From Coprinellus micaceus (lineage: Eukaryota; Basidiomycota; Agaricomycetes; Agaricales; Psathyrellaceae), in NCBI GenBank assembly GCA_951394405.1, contig OX596341.1:2976001-3040000 (forward strand): 64,000 nucleotides of DNA, given 5' to 3'. The number at the start of each line of letters is the position of its first letter. The stretch's first letter is position 1. Positions 44,906 to 55,939 of this stretch are shown piece by piece. Below the pieces are notes generated by a model, which made no database searches, was not told the origin of the DNA, and worked only from the letters and a program-made list of their open reading frames with translations. A program made the translations under genes and the position numbers.

Positions 44906-45564
44906 TGGTGGGCAGGGGGGAAGGAAAGGAGGGATTCGTTGGAGCTGGCTTCTTAAAAGGCGTAGGAAACAAGACGAACCCACAACACGTGGATGGTTCT
45001 GGAGGCATGAGGCTGCGTTCGTACGTCCGGTAGGGTTCTTGGGGAGAAGCAGTAGCCACGGAGTAGACGTAAGGCTGTGAAGAGAACCCGGTTGAAAGGC
45101 TTGTGCAGCCATCGTTAGTCGAGAATCCAAAGAGAGGGAGATACCCAGTCTACGCGGTGGGGTCACGGCCCCAGGTCAATACCAGAGGATGTAACAAGGT
45201 AGCGCAGGGACGAGACATTAGAAAGAAGGAATGAGGAGACCCCTTCCCAGTCGTACATACACACGGGTAGAGGTGTGGAACATCGAGAGTGCCCCGCAGA
45301 ACGTCGAGCAGCGGCGCCGAAAGGCTTGATGGAGATCGAGATGTTATTGCGTCAACGACGACGGGTACATCAGCGCTTACGCGAAGGGACGGGATATGTG
45401 GGTGTTTCGGTCTCCCTAAATGAAACCTTCCTGGGATCCCCGTGGCACATGGATCTCTGAAGAGAAGGGCATCAGAACGTCGGCCACACAAGACAACGTT
45501 AACTCTCGAACACACCCTACTTGCACCTGTCTCCCCCTTCCCCCAATCGCACCCAATCTACACA

Positions 45565-45945
45565 CTACTCGTCCGGGTAGTCGTGCGGATGGACGAGGTC
45601 TATCTCTAGGTCGCTTATGACGGGGAACACCTCAACGAGCGCATCCTGATCTATAAGAACGCGTAGCCCAGGGCGTTCCGGCATAGTCGTCGTATGGTAT
45701 ACGACATCAAATCCCTGCGGGGGCGCAAGAGCGACTTGATAGAAAAGTGCTGCAGCCAGGGTTCTGACGTCCTATCCGGCGGGTTTGGGTGAGGGGAGGG
45801 AGAGGGAGAGGAATATATGAGAGCGAACCTTTACAGAGTTGATATTGTTGGGTTTCTTGATGACCTTCCCGGTTTCTCCGTATTGCATCAGGATGTAGCC
45901 CGGGCTTGTGGGCGCTGCGGTGGGAGTGGTGGCGGACGTGGACAT
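45565..45945 (-). CDS. Small two-exon beta-grasp-like family member, 107 aa
   Basis: Exons 45945-45829 and 45771-45565 (117 + 207 nt, phase 0). Exon 1: PTSPGYILMQYGETGKVIKK. Exon 2: DVRTLAAALFYQVALAPPQG, FDVVYHTTTMPERPGL, VEVFPVISDLEIDLVHP. A diverged member: the S-F-Y-T strand is V-V-Y-H-T and the Trp is missing, but intron site and overall order hold. Between it and the 44490 gene no further gene is supported. Function unknown. Confidence 0.75.
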
Positions 45946-46317
45946 GCTGGAAAGGAGGAAGGGGAGTTAAGATACGGAAGGTGAGACAGGACTGCCCTCC
46001 ACGTGACTATCATGGGTGAAACACTGTGAAACAAGGACTGTGTTTGAGGTTGTCTTGGAATCTGCATTTTGGAGAGTATTCGCGATCTGGGGAGTTACAT
46101 AAAGAACTACGCGACCACGTCAGTGGAACGTTCCGAGAAGGAGAGAGGCGGCGGCGAACCTGATATTATGGCTAACGACAACAACTAGTATGTGTGTTCC
46201 TGGAAGACGGTTCATGAGGTCAGCTGAAATACAATCCCGAAGTCGAACACAGACGCACCAAAAGATCCTACCAAGCCAAATCCACGCCAAATCCACTACA
46301 AGGACCCTTCCTGCAAA

Positions 46318-46806
46318 TCAAGCGGGGAGCTCGCCTCCAGGCACGGGAGACCACCACCATGCAAACACCTTGCCGGCCAGCCAGAACGTGATGAAGAGCC
46401 CCACAATGAGCATTGCAATGCGCCAGGGCTTGAGGGTGCCCGCGCCTGGGCCGATACCGAAGGCTTGTCGTGCGCGTAGCGATGCTTGGGATAGTTGGCC
46501 GCCGAATGAAGCGAATCTATCGTTCTACAGCAATGCGAAAGGTCGAGGTCAGTCGTGAGAGGGATGGCTGTATGGGCAAGCTCACTGTTGAGTCGATCAT
46601 GAGGTTTTGGGACTCGACGTCTGAGTGGATGTCCGTTGTAATCTAGTACGAAAGGTCCAGTAAGCCCGAGGTGCCGAGACCGAATACTCAAGTCCACGCA
46701 CCCCTTTCAACGTCCGCAGCTTCGAATGCAACTCATCCAGCCTTTGGTCATTCTGCTGCTCATACACGTCCTCCACGCGCTGCTGTCCCCTCGAAGACGA
46801 CGCCAT
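46318..46806 (-). CDS. bet1: Bet1-type SNARE, 122 aa
   Basis: Exons 46806-46702, 46642-46586 and 46524-46318 (105 + 57 + 207 nt). The protein has a short polar start, a single Qc-SNARE helix (YEQQNDQRLDELHSKLRTLK, then ITTDIHSDVESQNLMIDSTN), and one C-terminal membrane segment (IAMLIVGLFITFWLAGKVFA) with a short lumenal tail. Length, single SNARE motif and tail anchor match Bet1, which acts in ER-to-Golgi vesicle fusion with Sed5, Bos1 and Sec22. A housekeeping gene among accessory ones. It diverges from the next gene, sharing a ~490 bp promoter region with a TAGCGCCCG box at 47010. Confidence 0.88.
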
Positions 46807-47297
46807 CCGTGTTCCTAGGTCCTCTGTCTCTGTATTTAGAGCTCTTTCAGGAGAGTGTTCGGGGGAAGATGGAGGGGAACGATGAGGAAGAGGACGGCGA
46901 TGACATGGTCGTCACAGCCAAGCAGGCACCGTCAAACCCATGCCCTAGTTGGGATGCCGAAGGCCCGTGCGCGGCCATCACTAGCTCCGGAAATAGCCGC
47001 GGCGGGAATTAGCGCCCGCCACCGATTCAGCCGCCCGTCAACCACTTATTGTCGTTGACCATGGCTGACCGCCAAACTCAGGGATGTGTGCCCGTAATGT
47101 CTGACTTGCGAGACGGTGGGGTGGGTGTCAGCCCCTTCTCTCCTCAGATACTTAAGCGTGGACGGAGGCCTTCGAAATGCCACGTCTGTCTCCCACATCC
47201 TTCTATCCTATTCAGTTCCTATCGACTTTCCTTTCACAACATTAACTCTACAGCCTAACCAACACACTGCAACTACCTTTCACTCTTTAATCTGATC

Positions 47298-48906
47298 ATG
47301 AGACTCAGCTTGGTACCCTCACTCCTACTCATCGCACTTCCTGCTGTACTGTCGACGCCGACGTGGTGGCTGAACCAGGAGGGGCACGATTCCTCCTCTT
47401 CCTCCACATCGACTGAGACCATCTCGTCGACCACTACCTCCACCTCGGATACCTCTTCCCTATCCATGGCGGGTTCGGGCTCCGAGCCTGGATCGAACGC
47501 CAATGCATGTTCCCGTACGTGGCTCGTTTATCGTTCGCTCGCCGTTGAGCCTGACTGTGGAATAGCGAACGAAGGATCCGGTCGGGGCATTGGCGTCACA
47601 TACGCCAGCGATCCTAACGTCCACTCCGCAGCATGGTACCGCCAAAACGGTACGCTCATCCTCCTATTATCTCTCTTTACCTCCCCACATACAAACCAAG
47701 CTAACGTCAACCATGCCTAGACATCCGAATCCTCAACTTCGCACTAATCATCTCCCACCTCTCTTCCGCCTTCTACACCTCCTCCCTCTCCCGGTACTCC
47801 CAAAAGTGTTTCGAGGAGAAAGGCTACGAATCCTGGGTCCGGAACCGGTTCGAGCAGATCGCCGAGCGGGAAGAGGTGCATGTGCGGTTCTTGGAGGAGG
47901 CGATACGGAGTGGTGGGGGTGAGGCGGTGGGGAGGTGTGGGTATATTTTGTGAGTCGCCTTTCTTCGTCCGCGTCGTGGTGGAGGATTAACAGGGATGCG
48001 ACGGCGATGTAGCCCCGACAGAGAACCTCCACATGCCATCGAGCTCAGCGAAGCCATCTCAAGCCTCGCCGTTTCGGCACTTACTGGGGCTCTGAAATAC
48101 ATCGAAAGCAAGGTCGGTCCTCTCTTCTTCCCTCTTCTCCTCCTTCCAACGTATCGACGGCTGACGCGGGTGTCCTTGCATCTAGGAATACGCCAGTTCC
48201 CTCGGCTCCATCCTCGGCGTCGAAGCCCGCGTCTCGTCCTGGGTTAACAGCGCAGTCAAGAAACAGAGCCCGTGGAATATGGCGTTCGAGGTTCGTCTCT
48301 CTTCCCCCTCCTCCCTTCCCATCCTTGCTCACCCACACTCCTCCTCTACCACCCATTCAAACCTGCCCCCTATAGACCCCCCTAACACTCTCCCAATCCT
48401 ACTCCATCCTCCAAAACTTCATCTCCCCCTCCTCCTGCCCAGAACACAACGCCTCCCTCCTCCCAATCGGCCTCCAATCCTTCCCACCCCTCCGCATTCC
48501 CTCACACGTCGAACCTGGGGTAGAGATCGAGGTGGGGTTCGATGAGGCAAGGTATAGAGAAGGGAACGCGCTGTATGGGGCGTCCATGGTGGGGACGGGG
48601 ACGTATGTCCTGCCTGTGAGGGTTGTTGAGGAGCGCGGTGCGCAGCAGGTTAGCGAGGAGAGTCAGGGTGGGAGTCAGGGTGAGCAGGAACACGAGAACG
48701 AGAACCAGGAGGTGAAGCGGAGGTTCTTCCTCACCCCGCCCGAAGAACTCCGGGGTATGGGGACGGTCTACATTACGATCGTTCAGACTGAGTCGGGGAG
48801 TGAGGGCGCGGTGGATGTGGGGCGGATGGTGAGGGACGAGAATACGGTTGCGGGGCCTGCGATTGTAGTGTTTCCGTTTGATTCGAGGGGGGAGGGTATT
48901 GAGTAA
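47298..48906 (+). CDS. Secreted ferritin-like (Rds1-type) protein, 438 aa
   Basis: Exons 47298-47649, 47721-47949, 48013-48112, 48186-48290 and 48376-48906 sum to 1317 nt. A signal peptide (MRLSLVPSLLLIALPAVLST) and a Ser/Thr-rich stretch precede the ferritin-like helical core: DIRILNFALIISHLSSAFY, FEQIAEREEVHVRFLEEAI, ELSEAISSLAVSALTGALKY. The E-R-E-E-x-H pattern is the usual metal-site-like motif. A C-terminal beta-type domain follows. This order is that of fungal Rds1-like stress or sexual-stage proteins. The tail has an E/N/Q-rich insert (about 48650-48720). Confidence 0.85.
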
Positions 48907-49043
48907 GCGAGGGCGTATTGAGGAGTATTGTATATGTAGGGAGCAGGAATTGGGCTCAGCTACGGGGAGAGATGAAAGGGAGGATTGTTGTAATAATAGT
49001 TACTGTACATTAGGATCGGGATATGTAACGGCCGTTACTTTAC

Positions 49044-49645
49044 TTACGCTGAATATGAGACGTGGATCGCGTTTGTGGAGATGATGCAGGCGGAGAGAAC
49101 GATAACCAGAAGCACAATTCGCGAGATGAACCACTCCCAAACCCTCCATACCATCGCCAGCGTCGCTCGCACGCGACTCGACTTGAGGGGCGGTAGCTTT
49201 CCATGATCTTCATTAATAGTTGAGGTGGCACGAACAATTATTTTCGATGTCCTTCGGAACACGCTCTGCCACGCTTCTTCCGAGATGCGCACTTCCTCTT
49301 TGTGCGTGCCTTCGAGTTCGTCGGTGTAGAGCCGGATGTTGATTGTATCCCCTTGAAGGTAGGGTTCGTGGAAATGGTCTTCGCGGATGCGTTTGCAGAA
49401 GGCCTGTCAATGGGAGGTGTGAGTTCCCCACGTTCCGCTCTTCCGGGGTATCTATTGTCGAGAATGATCTATTATATACTTACGTGGTAGTCCCTTGCCA
49501 TCTCGTCCATGGAAGGCCGAAGTATCACCATTCGCTCAGGTTCGGTCGCGTCGAGGAAGAAGTGTTCCAGGACCAACACGCTTTCCCTTTCGCATGACGA
49601 AGAGTGGCAGGGTTTGAGTTGCAGTGGCGCTGTGGCACCTTCCAT
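49044..49645 (-). CDS. Membrane-anchored beta-grasp-like family member, 173 aa
   Basis: Exons 49645-49484 and 49403-49044 (162 + 360 nt, phase 0). Exon 1 has ESVLVLEHFFL, then ERMVILRPSMDEMARDYH. Exon 2 has AFCKRIREDHF, TINIRLYTDELEGTHKEEV, SEEAWQSVFRRTSKIIV. The family core ends there. A basic linker and a strong C-terminal membrane helix (FISRIVLLVIVLSACIISTN) follow, ending AIHVSYSA. Tail anchoring would place the module on the cytosolic face of a membrane. An AATAAGCGCCC box lies about 245 bp upstream. Function unknown. Confidence 0.82.
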
Positions 49646-50359
49646 GGTGGATACTCGTAGCTTTAGGAGCTGTGCTACTTGGAAATGTTCTCACAGACGC
49701 GCGCCTATTTAATGTTTGGCTTGGACAAAGGAAGGGCGGTGGCATCCAATCAGAGCTGACAATCCCTTGAACAAAGGGTCTGTTTGAACGGAGGCAAGTC
49801 CGCAGATACAGATGAAAGCATTCCCCGACTTGTCCACGAACGAGGAGTGGCTGTTCCGTTCGGGAAACAAAGCACTGCCTTCGCCTGGGCCAATAAGCGC
49901 CCATGCAAGCGGCCGCCGGCCTCGCGTTCGACCACGCCGGCTCTTGTCTATCTGGCTCTAGATTTAATAGACCGCACGCGATAGTCACCCGGTTCATTCA
50001 TAAGACATCCTTCATCCCAGCGACATCGTTCTCGACTTCGAATTACAGCATTAGCGCTTGGTATTATGGCATAGAATCCCGGTGGGTCGGTCTATCGGCG
50101 CAAGAGAAGCGCGTGTCGCAACGAGGGCGTCTCCTGTTGGCAAGTATAAAATGCCTCGTGAACTAGGGGCTCACCTTTGGGGACGCGTGTCGCAGTTCCT
50201 TCGTGCATTCTCAGCCGCACTCACGCAGAGAGGTGGGTACAAGCGCTCGTGTCGGATCTTTTGGAGGATGGAAGCCTTGGGATTCAGGGGAGTGCAGACG
50301 AAGTATACGCTTTGTAGAGCTCATATAAGGAGGGAAGTCGCATCCGAAGAATTCATGCG

Positions 50360-51704
50360 ATGAGGGTTCTCAGTTCCTCCATTAAAGTGTTCTCTCTCGG
50401 GCTCGCGATCTCACTCACTGGGATCCTTGCTAGTCCGACGTCCGATTCCAAGCACCCCGTAATTGGGTCTCCTTGCAAGAAAATCTATGTCCACAGGGAA
50501 TGGTGTGTGGAAACTCACGGCGCGATCCAGGTGTACCGACTCAGAACTCACGTAGGAGAGATTTGGGTGTCAAGGATCGCCTATCGTATATCGCTTCTGT
50601 CAAGTGCTTGATGAAGCTCCCATCCAGCACTGGAGGACGAAATCCGTCGTCGAGGTTCGAAGACTTCCAGGCAACGCATATTGACCTCACTGAACGAATC
50701 CATTTGGTAGTGCGTAGGCATACTCCTATTATTCATGCCCACAAAGTGATTTAACCTAAACCCTCGCTGTAGGGCCAGTTCCTGCCATGGCATAGGCACC
50801 AGGTAGATCTGTATGGGAAGGCCCTGCGAAACGAATGTGGATACAAGGGACCTATTCCGTGCGTCTCCTCTTGACTTCAACCTTACCTCTGGGATTCTAT
50901 GTACATGACGCTGATCCATGCTCCATTTAGGTTCTGGGATTGGGCGAGGGATGGAGATAGCAAAGTTCCGTAAGCCACCTGCCTCTTCATCGAAAATAAG
51001 CCTTATTCAACTCATGTACAGCTTATCCGCGTCCCCGATCTTCGACCCTATCACCGGTTTCGGTGGAACTGGGGTCCCAGGTACCTACACCCTACCCGAG
51101 GACACGTCTACCATGCCTGAAGTATTCCGTTACGTCGGATGTGTGCAGACAGGCCCATTTCGCCAAGACGTCTACACTGCCCACCTCGGCCCTGGCAAGC
51201 TCATCACCGACCATTGTCTCATCCGAGGCGTCAACGAGACGTGGAAGCCCATGATGAGGACTAGCGAAATCGAAAAACAGATGGCTTCCGCGGACTTTGA
51301 GACGTTTAGGATCGTCATTGACGACATGTCGAATGGGATTCACGGGATAGGGCATGCCGGAGTCGGAGGCGAAATGACGAACATCTGGTCCGCCGGAGCA
51401 GGTGAGTTTAGTATAGGTCTACCCCAGGGCCCAGCGATACTATCTGACGTTTCTCTCTCGGCATCGTACCCTAGACCCACTATTCTACCTGCACCACCTA
51501 AACCTCGACAGGATGTGGTGGCACTGGCAGCGGCGAGATCCTGAGAACCGGCTATACCAAATTTCGGGACCGACGACCCAGGGTGGCCCTGTGCAGGCTA
51601 CGATTGATCTCGTCATGGATTTCCCCAGACTTGGGCAGAACCTTACCGTGCGGGATGTGATGGACGTAACGAAAGAGCCAAATTGTTTCACGTTCAAGTA
51701 CTAA
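50360..51704 (+). CDS. Secreted short tyrosinase 2, 343 aa
   Basis: Exons 50360-50502, 50556-50709, 50773-50858, 50931-50969, 51022-51401 and 51475-51704 sum to 1032 nt. Signal peptide SIKVFSLGLAISLTGILA. CuA His are in ATHIDL, RIHLVGQ, PWHRHQ; CuB His are in GIHGIGHAG and YLHHLNLDRMWWHW. The Y-L-H-H variant puts an extra His beside the ligand. Exons 2, 3 and 6 have the same lengths as in the other three tyrosinases. It ends FTFKY without a lid domain. It converges on tyrosinase 3, with about 100 bp between stops. Confidence 0.92.
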
Positions 51705-51806
51705 ACTTAGTTGCTCTTGCAGCCATGCTATTAATAAAGTGACACAAGGTGCCCACTAATTATAGGAGGCGTAAGCTAATCCGATCTCGTTGACCACTAT
51801 CCACGT

Positions 51807-53137
51807 TTAATATTCAAAGGTGAAGCAGTTCGGCTCCTTGTTGATATCCATAACATCTCGAATGGTGACGTTTGGACCGAGCAGGGGAAAGTCGAGTTCG
51901 AAGTCGAGCGTGACGTTATCGGTGCCATTCTGAGTTGTGGGTCCATCGATGTAGTTGAGGCGCTTCCGATAGTCGCGCCTTTGCCAGTGCCACCACAACC
52001 GATCCAAGTTCATGTGGCTGAGGTAGAAGATCGGGTCTATGATGGGGGTGAATCAACTCACCCGACGTGGGTGAGATACCGCGAATCAACGCACCTCCGG
52101 GTGATGACCACACATTTTTCATCTCTCCACCAGTCGGGGCGTGTACCGTAATATGCATTCCGAGTGCTATGGGATTGTCGATCGTCGCCCTAAACTCTGC
52201 GAACGTCTTGATCTGTAGCTGTCTCTCCAGAACCTCCGTGGTCATAGCATGCTTCAGCGTTTCGTTGATCCCACGGACGAGACAATGGTCTGTCTGGAGT
52301 GTTCCTGGACCGAGGTGGAGTGTATATTTGGAAGCAGCGAATGGCCCGTCGAGAACGCATCCACGGTATGACGCAGGGAAGGTGACGGTGGAGATGTTTG
52401 GTGATGGCAATGTATACGTCCCAAGTACACCGTCGCCTCCGAACCCGGTAACAGGGTCGAAGATCGGGGATCGTGCAATTCTGTTGATCATGATGAGCGA
52501 CAAGATGAAAACAATGAAAGGTTTAAAAAGAAGGAGGGTTGTATACGTACGGAACGTTCTCATTATCGCCGTCTCTTGCCCAGTCCCAGAATCTGGAGCA
52601 CACAGTGAGCGCTTGATGCACCGATCTCTTTTACTAGGTAAACTCACGGAATGGGTCCCTTGTAGTGGCATCTAGAGCGAAGTTCTTTCGCGTACATATT
52701 GATATAGTGGCGATGCCAAGGTAGGAATTGTCCCTGCGTCCACGAGGGTTCGTTTGGATGTGATGAGATGGTGGGGGTTGTAGTCACTCACGACAAGGTG
52801 AATCCGCGAGGTTAAATTGATGTGGGTTGCGAGAAACTCTTCGAATCTCGACGTCGGGGCCTTCCCAGGGAATTTCGGCGGGAGGGCCTGAAGGCACTTC
52901 ACTGCGTCGACGTACGCCAGTCTGTGCTTCACACTCATATCCCGCCTATCATGGGAGCGCGGTTCGTGAGGTGGTATAAGAACCGGAGCATTGGACGAGT
53001 ACTCACCACTCCTTATGGACGCGAATTTCTTTGCATTTCCGGCTCGTCTCGGGTGCTCCAGATGAAGGGGGTGGAGATGCCGTGCAGAGGAGCCCAAAGG
53101 CGATGATGATAGCTGCGAACTGGAAGAAAGGAGCCAT
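51807..53137 (-). CDS. Secreted short tyrosinase 3, 342 aa
   Basis: Exons 53137-53007, 52945-52792, 52733-52648, 52592-52551, 52480-52095 and 52036-51807 have exactly the lengths of tyrosinase 1. Signal peptide MAPFFQFAAIIIAFGLLCTA. CuA: ATHINL, RIHLVGQ, PWHRHY; CuB: GMHITVHAP, YLSHMNLDRLWWHW. The sequence is close to tyrosinase 1 throughout, so these are the youngest pair. The protein ends FTFEY. The orientation is opposite to copies 1 and 2. Confidence 0.92.
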
Positions 53138-55026
53138 GGTCGAGGATCCTACAGAGTGGAGACCATACAAGCCCTTTTTATGCGGTTGGGGTCATAAGTC
53201 CTCTAACCTTATCTCGCAAAGTCCGGCATAAACTTAGAGTGGAACTTGGATGGTCGGCGTCATACTCTAGGGATGGATAGATGAAGATGCTTTGCAGGAA
53301 GAGCAGACCAAAATACAGTGATCAAATCAGGCGTGAGCAGTGTCAGGGAAGCAGGGGAACTGCTACTGCCGGATGTAGTTAATTAGCCGTGAGGATCCGA
53401 GTTTGACAACGTACCTGGTCTAAGCTGTAGGGGCACTTTGACCTTGGGTAACGAGTCATTTGACTTTGATTCATGCATGTGCGCCGGCGATAGAGTCGGG
53501 AAACCTGAATCTATTGTCGCTGGGCAGGAACGCCGACCCGCAGAAACGGACAGGAAATTGCGAGCAGGACGCCGCCTCGGAACAGCCACAGATCGCATGG
53601 ATAGTGGGGACCAAGCCACGATACGTTGCGATACCTGGGTGCACACGACCACCGCGAGGTAGGACTGCAGCCATCATATGTATGTGATCAAGCTCCGTGA
53701 GCATGTGGGGGTCGATGTCTGGCGGCAGGGAACCCGGAGAGGCTCGATGTGGTGGAGTTCAGGGGGAGATTGTCTCCAGGATGCGTTGGAGGGGGGAGTG
53801 CGGCGTTCGTAAAAGGATCATCCGCAGATTGGAGCAATCGAATCCACGAAAGTTTGCGAAGGAACTTCGACGAAAGGAACGATCAAGATGGAGGGTGCCG
53901 GTGGATTGAGGACGCCAGGTTGCGTGCTGGACGAGAGGAGGCGATGGGGCTTGTGCGAGGAGGCGCACTGATCCTCGAATGTCAACACTAGTGGGCTAAT
54001 TCAGGAGTGGAGCTGCAGCGCTTGTTGGGCATATGCATCACTCGCCGCTAAACCTATCCGGAAACTGTGAGGACTGGAGAGGTTAGCCGCTCTCCACCGC
54101 GTCCACCGTGAAACGCGCCTGACCCGGCATCATGTATATAGTCATGCAGCGAAGTGATACCCAAAGACGATCTGTTTCGTGGGTGTTGTAATCCGGGTAG
54201 ACGAGGTGATGGTTTTGGTTCAAGGTGGAGGGACCCGGGTTGTGTCAATTCCTTTTGCGTGAAATTGGAATTATCCGAGGTCGCCCATCAGCGAATCAGG
54301 TGATGCTGCGGGACCAACCTCCTTGGTACCGGCTTCAGGGCACGATACACCAGGAACGAGTATGAAACTGAGAGAGAAGCCCCCAATCCTTGCGCAGGAT
54401 ATATTTCAGGTCTCAAGTATCGGTGACCAGTCCCAGCTTTGAACATCGGAAGTATCACCCATTTCCCAACGAAGGCCACGGATTGCCCCAGGGAGACATA
54501 TTCAAGTTGGACATCTCAGGTTCGCTGAGAGACCTTGGCATACAAGTATGTACTAGTATCACATCACAGGTATCCCAGGTACAAAGGCGTGTCGAGTCCA
54601 TCTAAAGGGGGAAACATCCCATACGCCGGGAGGTCGTACAGGCGGCCAGTCCCTGGGCCCGGACTGTACCAGTACGCGATGTGAAACGAAGAAAACACGG
54701 GAGGCGACATCGCACAGGCGACCAATCTTGAATCGCGTATCCCGGGCATAATTTGGAATGAAGATCTGGCTAGAGCGTCAGACCCAGCACCGCGGATGAA
54801 AACTCACATTTTAATCCTGGATCGTCTCGAGCTCATAAGTACCGACTACCTAGAGCCTTCCAGTTACCGTTCTTGGGCCGCTCTACAACGACATTTGCCG
54901 CATTCTCTCCACCTGGAGACTTTGATAGTGGGCTCGATTCCCTCCCCGTTCTGATACGTGAGCCCATTTGGAGTGGCCCAATCCTTCTCGTCCGCGTTTG
55001 CGTCGCGACCCTGGATCCTGCTTCCG
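53138..55026. other. No gene supported
   Basis: Only short frames without splice support or motifs. The first 150 bp are the promoter of tyrosinase 3. Confidence 0.4.
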
Positions 55027-55318
55027 CTATAGAACCAATTGAGGTGGCTCGCACGTGCCCCTCCGTTCCAGCACCTGGTACCAGGGCCGAAGATGCTGAA
55101 GATGAACGAGCGGCGCACGTTTATACAGGCTTGGCCTTCGAGCGGATCATCCAAAGCCTGTGGGCCGCACACAGCTTCACCATCGCGGCAGAAGAAGTTG
55201 GAAACTGAACAGGAAACTGTGCTGGCAAGCCGCGGTAGGTGAGACTTTGGGCCATAATGCCTTCGGTTGAGGCAACGACAATTGAAAGAGTGATAGCTGA
55301 GAAGCGCTTGAGCTGCAT
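55027..55318 (-). CDS. Small secreted cysteine-containing protein (splicing uncertain)
   Basis: The start MQLKRFSAITLSIVVASTEG is a good signal peptide. In a second frame the sequence continues NFFCRDGEAVCGPQALDDPL, EGQACIN and, after another possible intron, RRGTCEPPQL, with a TAG at 55027. Joining needs a 42-nt intron with a GTCTCA donor near 55230 and one of about 45 nt near 55070. The product would be ~80 aa with four or five Cys, in the range of fungal small secreted proteins. No homologue is recognised. Confidence 0.5.
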
Positions 55319-55939
55319 GGTAGCGATGCTCGATTGATTGTTGTCAATATGGCTTCTCGGACGGGTAGAGGAGCCGTCCGGAAAGCTCGCAGGAGCTCGT
55401 GAAACCGGTCATTGACGGGGATTCACAGGCTGATGCCTTTGCGTATGACACTTTCAGCGGCTAGCTGGCTGATTCATGGAGACTTTCTATCCGCGCAGCC
55501 TTCATCTTGGCGAACAGCTCGGTATATGGGTTTGAACGAAGGTGCCTTATTTTCATCATCATTGAGTATCTCAAATTAACGCTCTCCGTGTTTTCCACGA
55601 AACGGCCCTCCTCAAATCCTTCATAAACGCGTAATTAGCACCGGCAGCCAACCGACACATTGCATTCACGTCATGGAGAGAGGGAGCTTGACCGAAAATC
55701 CCAGTCGTCGCGTTCTTCTCTTCGTGAAGGCGCCGGCGTGCGGATACGTCTCCGCCTCGACCGTTGTAAGTTTGTTTGATACTCAAAATGATGGCCACTT
55801 GTGGTGAGTCGACCCCTCTATCGACACGAGATCCCCAGACGGTCCTATCTATGGGTCTGGCTCTGAGGGTGTCGGGACGCTCGATTCTTTCTCCATCGCA
55901 GCGAGAGATATACATGTGTTGCCCTTAGAAAGTGAGAAG

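Noticed and set aside
45150..45515. 121-codon minus frame between two family genes, tested as a further copy
   Set aside because: It lacks the V-L-E-Y-E hairpin, F-Y-T strand and family intron site.
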